Origin: Turritopsis dohrnii
Lineage: Eukaryota; Cnidaria; Hydrozoa; Anthoathecata; Oceaniidae
Assembly: GCA_027922465.2 (NCBI GenBank)
Contig: BQMF02000600.1
Span: 62,001 to 126,000, forward strand
Direction of reading: 5' to 3'
DNA length: 64,000 nucleotides
The notes beneath the pieces are model-generated. The model had not been told where the DNA came from and searched no databases. It was given only the letters and a program-made list of their open reading frames with translations. Below, in pieces: positions 56,560 through 64,000 of the stretch. The position numbers and the translations under genes were made by a program. Within the stretch, counting starts at the first letter, position 1. Each line of letters starts with the position of its first letter.

Positions 56560-58113
56560 ATGAATGTTTTGAGTTTTATCTTGGCATTATGCGTGCTTTG
56601 TATTGGAAGCAATAAACGAAATATTTCATGGCATAAACGTTATGAGTTACTCTGTAAATATTGTAAGAAAAAAGACTTTCTTGAAAGGATTCCACCAACT
56701 CCTATTGATGATAACTTTGTTGTGGGAAGCATTCATCAAACCTTCCAGCAGTGCAGTTTAGATGACCGTTTCTTATCGTTCACTGTCGATGCTCTCGAAA
56801 TGAAACGAAACTACGCGTGTTTACGTTTGAACTCTGAGAAGGTCAACAATTTAGTCAAAGCTTTGTCACCAGCTTATTTAAGGCTAGGTGGAACTCCACA
56901 AGACTTTCTCACATTCGTTGACAAGGGACCAGAAGAAACTCCGAAGGAACCAAAAACTAATCAGGGTTTCCTGAACTGCACCCCGAAATTCGTGAGCTGG
57001 AGAGAAATTACAGATTTTAATGTTACTTCAGAAACTCTATTAGATATCCTTACTTTTGGAAAACGTAACAATTTGAACGTTATTTTTGGTCTCAATGCGA
57101 GAAAGAGAAACCGAGATAATTCCTGGGACAGTCGAAATGCGAAGAAAATCTTGCAGTTTGTCAAATCTCATAATTTTACTGTCGACTGGGAACTTGGTAA
57201 TGAGCCCACTCGTTTTAAAAAATATGGCCTCAATTTATCTGTTACGCAACTTATGGCTGATTTGAATCATTTGAAATCTCTAGTTGGAAAACAGAAAATT
57301 TTCGGCCCAGATATTTCTCATCCAACGCGTTCGAAAATGAAATTTCTGCGGTCGTACCTTGAGACTGATCCACCAGTGGACGCTGTCACTTATCATCAAT
57401 ATTGGACCCCTCAGTCAAGTAGTACGCTGTCATCGTACTTAGACCCATCATATGTCGACCGGCTGAATGATCAAATGCAGTGGGTAGTACATACAGTTCG
57501 TCGGACAAATAACAGAACAATATGGCTTGGCGAAACAGGAAGCTCCAGTGGTGGTGGCCGATTCAATTTATCAGAAACGTATGCGGCCGGATTCCTCTAT
57601 CTGTCCAAGTTGGGAATTGCTGCTTTAAACTGTCACCTAGTAGTGATTAGGCAGAGCTTCTACGGTGGCTATTATGGCTTACTCAATCCAATCACAAGAG
57701 ACCCTACACCGGACTACTGGTCGTCCGTGTTATATAAAAGACTAGTTGGTAATACTTTGCTAAATATCACTACAGGTAGCCGAGATCCATTTTTCAAGAT
57801 ATTTGCATACTGTTCTAAAAGAGATAAAGAAGATGTCGTTATCATGTTTATCAATTTCAACAAACGCAAGACAATGAGATTTACCCTTTTCGGTAACGAA
57901 TATAAAGAAGTGATAGTATATTTATTGACTGCACCCAAAGAAGATCTTGTGTCGAATAGAGTACTCCTAAATGGTCATCCATTGAAACTGAACTCTAAAT
58001 ACCAAATACCAGAGATGAAAGGAGTATTGAAAGTGCAGCCAGTTTCCATTCCGAAAACTAGTTACGGATTTTTACAGATAAAAGGAGTTGGTAGAAACGC
58101 TTGCAAACAGTAA
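56560..58113 (+). CDS. HPSE: Heparanase (GH79 endo-beta-glucuronidase), intronless
   Basis: A secreted or lysosomal enzyme that cuts heparan sulfate chains. 517 aa from the ATG at 56560; the frame also runs a few codons further upstream without an ATG. Residues 1-17 form a hydrophobic signal peptide (MNVLSFILALCVLCIG). The GH79 catalytic pair is present: the proton donor Glu in WELGNEPTRF (about residue 215) and the nucleophile Glu in WLGETGSSSGGG (about 325), matching human E225 and E343. Other family blocks: LRLGGTPQDF, AVTYHQYW and a C-terminal beta domain ending near YGFLQIKG. The length is close to the human proenzyme (543 aa), but the linker cleaved in vertebrates is not clearly recognisable. 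Vertebrate genes have many introns, so a single-exon form is notable. No frame breaks. Confidence 0.93.
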   Translation: MNVLSFILALCVLCIGSNKRNISWHKRYELLCKYCKKKDFLERIPPTPIDDNFVVGSIHQTFQQCSLDDRFLSFTVDALEMKRNYACLRLNSEKVNNLVKALSPAYLRLGGTPQDFLTFVDKGPEETPKEPKTNQGFLNCTPKFVSWREITDFNVTSETLLDILTFGKRNNLNVIFGLNARKRNRDNSWDSRNAKKILQFVKSHNFTVDWELGNEPTRFKKYGLNLSVTQLMADLNHLKSLVGKQKIFGPDISHPTRSKMKFLRSYLETDPPVDAVTYHQYWTPQSSSTLSSYLDPSYVDRLNDQMQWVVHTVRRTNNRTIWLGETGSSSGGGRFNLSETYAAGFLYLSKLGIAALNCHLVVIRQSFYGGYYGLLNPITRDPTPDYWSSVLYKRLVGNTLLNITTGSRDPFFKIFAYCSKRDKEDVVIMFINFNKRKTMRFTLFGNEYKEVIVYLLTAPKEDLVSNRVLLNGHPLKLNSKYQIPEMKGVLKVQPVSIPKTSYGFLQIKGVGRNACKQ

Positions 58114-58458
58114 ACCTGTTGAGATGCTCAATTTCTACTACCTCATATTTTTTTCTTTAATTTTCGCAGAAATTAAACTAAACTCCACAGAAGTCGGCGA
58201 AATTTAGTACCTTTATAATCCGGTATTGAGTCCCATCATCAAAATCGGGCAAAATTATAGATCGGGCAAAATTAACAGTCGGACAAAAATATTAGTCGGA
58301 GTTTTAATCACTTTTGTCCGACTTGCTTTTTTCCGGTAAGATACATTTTTTTTATGGATTATCAAAGATGATAAAAGGTTTCCATTTGGTTTGATAATTC
58401 TTGCACTGAAGAAAAAAAAATATAATACTTTGACCTAAAGAATTTATTTATACTTATA
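58114..58458. other. 3' flank of heparanase
   Basis: No AATAAA is seen close to the stop. The words TCGGGCAAAATTA and TCGGACAAAAAT repeat around 58245-58320. Confidence 0.4.
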
Positions 58459-59052
58459 CAGGATGTCTCAAAATGATTGTAACCAGAGAAAATATCCTGT
58501 GACAGTATAAATTTTTAAAACATAACAAATCTTATATGAGGGAAAACCCTTGAATCTTTCCAACGCCGTATTTATCCTTCATGGAATGGAAAAGGATAAA
58601 GAATAATCGAAGAAAGAAAATATGAAACCGTTCGTTAAATTTTTAAAAGTCAATTATCACAAGATTTAATGACTTATCACCGTTTGTTTCAAGGTGTTGA
58701 ATTCATTAAAATAAAAGATTACAACTTTATCTCTGCTGTGAGAATTCTACTCCGATGATTGTAAAAATTATGTAAGCGTAAAGTCTTTTGTCACGCAGTT
58801 TGATGCTTGACAACTTTCACAAATTACATTGTATTTTTAACCTGGTTAATTGACTTTTAGAAATCAACGATCGGTTTCAATTTTCTTTCTTCCATATTTC
58901 ATTATCCTTTTCCCCTCCATGTTCGAAAAATACAGCATTGGAAAGAACTTTTTCAGAGTTTTCTCCTAATATTAGATTTATTATATTTCGAAAAATAACT
59001 TTGCCAAAAAGTAAGATACTTTTTCTGGTTCCAATCATTTTGAAACACCCTG
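58459..59052. mobile_element. Mariner-type MITE
   Basis: The left end CAGGATGTCTCAAAATGATT and the right end, reversed, CAGGGTGTTTCAAAATGATT; both continue GAACCAGA-like. The CAGGGTGTTTCAAAA motif is typical of mariner ends. TA precedes the left end; the right flank is TT, so the duplication is imperfect. Non-coding interior. Confidence 0.65.
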
Positions 59053-59124
59053 TTGTTAAAACATAATTTGTTTCTTTCAAATCTCTCTGTGAAATAGCAT
59101 TATAGTGCATTCACTTTAACAAAA

Positions 59125-59260
59125 GCTGACGACTTGAGTCATAGACACGTGACATCTCGATAGCACACTCTGATGCGTTTTAGTGGTTGCTCATTTAAAA
59201 GTTATTAACTGACTTTAAACCATGATCCAGCAGCAAGTGACGGCAATGCTGTAGGCGTCT
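59125..59260 (+). repeat. Decayed SINE copy
   Basis: CATCTCGATAGCACACTCTG and the following GATGCGTTTTAGTGG match the body of the SINE at 50785-51050. The tRNA-like head is lost. Confidence 0.5.
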
Positions 59261-61740
59261 TTGATGTTCAACGTTAGTTGTTTTTTTACATTACAGAACT
59301 TGAAGTAGATAAAACTAGATGTATTCTTGACGAAATGATTTAAAAGGCTCTCAAGACAATGACTAAAGGCCACACAGTTGCTGCGAGGAAGTACTTTCTG
59401 ATTTAAAAAATTTTGTCTTCTCAAATATTCCTAGTAGATGCAGCAAAAACCTCCTTATAACAGACACAAATTTCCATCCTCCAAGGTACAGATTTTACTG
59501 CACACACCTTTACCAAGTTACTAATTGAAAGTGATCATTAAAAATCACGTTAAAAAAAGTCATTTCTAAGAAGTACTATGAAACGTCACGTGAATGTACA
59601 AACTAAATAAACTGGTTCTTATGTTACGGAAACATATGTTGACACCAACATTCGCTGTTGTTATGGATAAATATTTTCTTGGCAGTTGACAATGTTTGCA
59701 TGCTTCTCAATAATCCCATGATCAAGAAACTATTTCTCGATCAAATAGTGGTATGATATTCATATTTTTTTACACTAGTAGTTGGCGCCTTTCCAAGCAA
59801 TTGCGGATAAAAGACTAAAAATCTATGTTACATCTTATACTGATTATAAAAGTCTTCTTTTCTGCTTGGCGTTATTCAAGCCATGATGAACTTTATACAA
59901 ATCGTGACGTAAAAGCTTACATCAAAATCTCCCAACCTTCGTCTCTCGTTGCTATGCATTTTATTGTTTGACTAATTTCCTGTCTTTAGTACTTTGCATA
60001 AGTCAACTTCTCTAGTGGAAAAATACACCATTCCCGAATTTCTGTTTAAATGCCGCGTTAATGCTCAATTATCAAGTTTCGCCTCGTTTCTATGTTTTTC
60101 ATTGTTTTTTCAATTGCATAATGTTTTCAGTTCAATTCAAATTCAGTTCGTTCAATTCCCCAGTGGAATAATTAGAAGTAATTAAGAGTTTGAAAAAGAG
60201 GCGAAACTTAGTTAGATGCTAGGTGAAAACACGGTGTTTAAACAGAAGTTCGGGAAGGTCTACTAAATTAAATTCAGATCTTTCAAGCGAGACGAATCGA
60301 GACAAAACTGCAACACGGTGCTTGACCAGATTTCGGGAAAAGCCTGGGAAGGAACTGATCTAAATCATGTTCTTGAAAATCACATTGCCCTTGAGTTTTA
60401 TTTTCATAATACACATTTGAATGCAGAATTTGAAATTAATTATCAACGTGAGAATGAGTTCAGCTACAAAACAAATAACGTTTGACAAAGATCTGACGTG
60501 TTACAATAACCATAGAACCAGGTTATCAAGTATAACTAGTTTGAAAACATCACATTTTGCGGAAAGTTATTTATACATATTTACATCATAAAGTAACCTT
60601 CTCAGTTGCTGCCAAAACAAACAAACAACGCATACGCAATTGTTGAAAATCGATAACGCATTCTCAAATGTCTTTCTTGTTCTTTTAAAAGTTAACAGCG
60701 ATGGAGCAATTAAAATTTGTTTAACTAATGCGAAGAGAAAAATATAGATATTATGTAAATACATAGTTTACAATAAAACCCCGAGTGTCAAAGGTAAAAA
60801 TAAGCCTATAGCATACAAACGATCTGTCCTTTCCCATGAGTTAGGAATTGATTTTTAACACCTCGCTGCATGCACACGACTTGAGTAGTGCTCGCTACGA
60901 CAATTGCATTATTTTGCGAGGATCATATAAGTAATGATTAGGATAGCCTAGGATAGCCTAGTAGATTTAAGAGTATTCAAAGAACCCCTTTCTGCTACGG
61001 AAGGTCGATTCACACTGCTGTATTTCCTTGCATGACTGGGAAATGTATTGAATACAACCCATCAACAGCGGTCGAACAAAACGTTTGACGACGGTCAGTC
61101 ACTTCATTAACGCACTTTATACGCAAAAACTCTACATTATTGAGGAATGCAACAATGATATCATTTTCTTCTTAAAATTGATATTTTGTGGTTCATTGGT
61201 TCATTAATATCATTCACTCCATAATGGTAAAATGTGTCATCTTCCAGTGCGTTTGTCCCTTACCAAAAACACAGCATTATTGTCATAGAATTTGATACAT
61301 CCTAATCAACAAAATACATCTGTATCTTCAGAAATTGTTAACCTGTTATCAGCCTTTTTCCAAAGGTTTCATCCCTTTCAATTGGATGACACCATTTGCG
61401 TACGGAAAGATTTTAAGACAATGAGTACAGGATTGTTCCAAACTATTTCATGAACAGTACAACGTATGGAGCTCTTTTTTGTTTTTCTATTTTACAAACT
61501 TTGTTACATTGCAATGAAATTCATTATCTTCCAAATATGACGTCATTAAATAATATAAACAAATAATTTTTTTGCCTGAAATTTTTGCCACACGTCCAGC
61601 GTGTCACTATTGGCAATTGTCAAAACAAAAAAAAAAAAAAAAAACAGAAAGAAAATAAAAATAATACTAGATAAAATAAATAAATATAAACTTCATTGTC
61701 ATTATCGCAGATTTGACGCAATAAGGTGGAGTCTTCTATT
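59261..61740. other. Intergenic DNA
   Basis: No gene recognised. Short repeats: AGGATAGCCT twice at about 60942-60961, and a run of A at 61627-61643. Low-complexity A/T stretches recur toward 61690, just past the 3' end of the ankyrin gene. Confidence 0.4.
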
Positions 61741-63285
61741 TTAGTATGGGAACTTTGTGATGATTTTTAGCATTGCTTCAGACTTTGTACTCAACGCCAT
61801 CATATGTGCGGAATTCCCATGCAAGTCACACTTGGATAGATCTGCACCTTTTTCTAACAGCAGCCTTGTGACTTTTGTGTCTCTGCCCTGAATAGCACAC
61901 ATCAGCGGCGTGCGGCCGTATGAGTTTGCACAGTCTATAACCGTCGAGTCGACGTCTAATAAATCTTTAGTGATGTCATAATTATTTGTTGTTACTGCTA
62001 AATGAAGAGGAGTGTTTCCATGTTGATCGGTAAGAGAAAGTTCAGCTCCGTGTTTCATTAACAAGCAAACGGCATTTCTTGACAAACCAACGACACCGTA
62101 TGATAGCGGCGTGTCGCCAACTTTGTCGTATACATTTGGGTTGAAATTGAATTTGAGAAGTAATCTTGTTAAGTCCAAATCTTGCCTTTGTACAGCGATG
62201 TGTAGTGGCGTCATTGCAGTTTGTATCTCGAAATCCGACAATTGTGCTCCGGCACGCAACAACGTCTGAACGACACTGACGGAACCGGCTTGTAAAGCGT
62301 ACCAAAATGCCGTATGATTGTGTGAGTTCAATTTATTGATTTTCGTCCCATTTGAAATAAGTTGGCGAATTATTGTTGAATTATCTGAGAAGGATGCCGC
62401 TATATGTAGACTAGATGAATCGTCGATGTATTTCCCATTGGCGATTATTGAAGCCATTCCTGATACACAACTGAAATAATGAAAATTAGAAAACTTTAGA
62501 TTATATCAGATTTATTATCAGATTCTCAAGAAGACAAAGGAAGACATTATAGGTATGAAATACTTGCTAGCCTCAATTCTCAATAAATAAAATGACCACT
62601 ACTTACTCTCTTTTGATGTCTTTATAAATCCGATATTTCCTGAAAATGTTTCGAGTGTATTCCGATCCGTAGTCCGATGGAATTTTTCCGAAATTGTCTT
62701 TCTTTGTGACAGACGCACCATGGATGAGGAGTCGTTGTATACACTCTTCGTAATCTTTCGACGCGGCAAGATGTAATGGAGTTAAACCTTTACTATTACC
62801 GTCATCAATCTGTCGCTTGTTTCGTTTCAATAACAGTTTCAGAATGTACGGACGATTGGTGAGGACAGCCATATGGTAAAGACTACTATCGTCTTTGTTT
62901 TTAACGTCGACGTTGGCACCTTGATCCAACAAAAGCTCGACGACTTCGGGCAGACGCTTCCACACAGCTATATGCAATAGACTATTGCCCATTTTGTCAC
63001 ACTCGTATAGAAGAGTGCTATCGTGGTGTAGCAACAGCTGTATCATCTTCGTTTGACAATTCGCCACGGCCAGGTGGATCGGAAGGTCTCCCTTTTTGTT
63101 AGCTTTTCGCAAATCTGCACCAGCGTCAAGCAGGACTTGTGCAGTTTCTATGTATCCTTTAGAGGCTGCAATGTGCATTGGTGTGTTTTGTAAATCGCCA
63201 CATTTCTGGTTCACTAATTGTTTGCAATTCTTGAGGACAGTCACAATTGCTTTGGCGTCATCGTTCCGAACTAAATCGTATAGAT
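61741..63285 (-). CDS. Ankyrin-repeat protein, two exons seen, 5' end missing
   Basis: Two exons, 63285-62607 and 62470-61741, join in phase with GT-AG ends (GTAAGT donor, TTATTTCAG acceptor) to give about 469 codons, ending TAA at 61741. Nearly the whole length is ankyrin repeats, about a dozen, with clear G.TPLH.A, LL..GA and similar motifs (NTPMHIAASKGY, GLTPLHLAASKDY, GNTPLHLAVTTNN, GRTPLMCAIQGRD). No kinase, death, SOCS or membrane domain is seen in this part. The first exon starts in mid-codon after a CTTTTACCTTAG acceptor, so at least one upstream exon exists, perhaps around 63400-63600 or outside the window. Ankyrin arrays bind proteins; the partner cannot be told. Confidence 0.85.
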
Positions 63286-64000
63286 CTAAGGTAAAAGAGA
63301 GAAAGAGACTTTTCAAATTTTGTTGAATTAACGAGATATAAAATTCGTAGTTCAGGCACGAGAGAGAGCTTTTGTTTTGTTGCTAAGTAGTGGGCAGGTT
63401 AATCATTTCAAGGAGACTCATCGATTTGAAGTTGTCATATCAGACGTGCCGATAGATGTTATCAACAGTGACTCAAACATTTGAGATCTCAAGAACTTGC
63501 GTGAATTAGCACGGGATTTGGACAGAGTGGACGAAATCATGATCACACTTCCTTTGATAAAACGAAAGGAATAACAAACGCCCACTTTGTGTACACAATG
63601 AATCATCTGGACAACTGTAACAACAACAAATCAAAGTTTGTCGTTTCTTTTCTTTATCTGTTTGATATTTCTTCATTTTGAATACCTTTTGCGAAACCTT
63701 TTTATTCTAGGCTTAGTGACAAAACGCTAATTCGAAATGCATTACTTTTCTGTGGTATCACATATCATATAAGGACTTTTATTCGCGTGGTTTAAACATA
63801 GATCATTGAATCATCTTTGTTTACACAAGAGTGTTCTAAAAAGTCAGACCTTAGATAACTTAGTTGTTTTCATCAACAATAGTACCTTCTTTGTATTTTA
63901 TTTGTATTTATGTGTATTGGTCTATTTGGAATGTAAAGCATGATCACTTAGACTATTTTAAGTTTTTGGGCATTTCCTTGGGTTAAGAGGCTGTCAACAG
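63286..64000. other. Upstream of the ankyrin gene
   Basis: May hold the first exon. A minus-strand ATG frame at 63536-63418 (MISSTLSKSRANSRKFLRSQ...) is a candidate, but I could not find a donor giving the needed phase. Confidence 0.3.

Overview
The window looks like nuclear DNA of an AT-rich animal. Six host genes can be built with ordinary GT-AG introns, and every recognisable product is a metazoan family (IGF2BP/IMP, translin, NEK9, OXNAD1, heparanase, an ankyrin-repeat protein). The repeat load (Ty3, BEL/Pao, Penelope-like, Helitron, PIF/Harbinger, hAT-like and mariner-like elements, tRNA-derived SINEs) fits an invertebrate, perhaps a cnidarian or another early-branching animal. The species cannot be fixed from sequence alone.

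Host gene layout. 0.8-9.1 kb, minus strand: an IGF2BP/IMP RNA-binding protein in nine coding exons (535 aa, one RRM and four KH domains), with a Penelope-like RT fragment in an intron. 12.4-18.5 kb, minus: translin, five coding exons found, first exon not found. 33.8-36.6 kb, minus: NEK9-type kinase with RCC1 repeats, whole CDS in one exon. 48.4-51.5 kb, plus: OXNAD1, six coding exons, a SINE in its last intron. 56.6-58.1 kb, plus: heparanase (GH79), intronless. 61.7-63.3 kb, minus: ankyrin-repeat protein, two exons seen and the 5' end missing. The genes are unrelated in function and look independently transcribed.

Mobile DNA fills most of the rest. The most striking signal is a group of non-autonomous DNA elements that start with GTGAC, are flanked by 4-bp A/T-only target duplications and carry a shared internal block of about 100 bp, yet have quite different subterminal repeats. 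Two nests are visible. In 23.8-30.8 kb an outer element holds an inner one, which holds a near-intact Ty3 element with 130-bp LTRs and the 5-bp duplication TGCGT. In 38.9-42.6 kb an outer element holds an inner one carrying an unexplained coding-like stretch. Other pieces: TTCGCGAA-rich MITEs with TA duplications (11.5, 13.2, 31.6 kb), a 2.1-kb hAT-like element full of TTCCAGAC motifs (19.2-21.2 kb), two Helitron copies in opposite orientation (22.3 and 39.2 kb), a decayed BEL/Pao element (43.2-47.3 kb), a PIF/Harbinger element with 3-bp TTA duplication (53.0-55.0 kb), two more MITEs (55.1 and 58.5 kb) and Penelope-like remnants with hammerhead-like motifs nearby.

All calls come from reading the sequence. 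Exon joins were checked by hand for phase, and family names rest on recognised motifs, not on searches.
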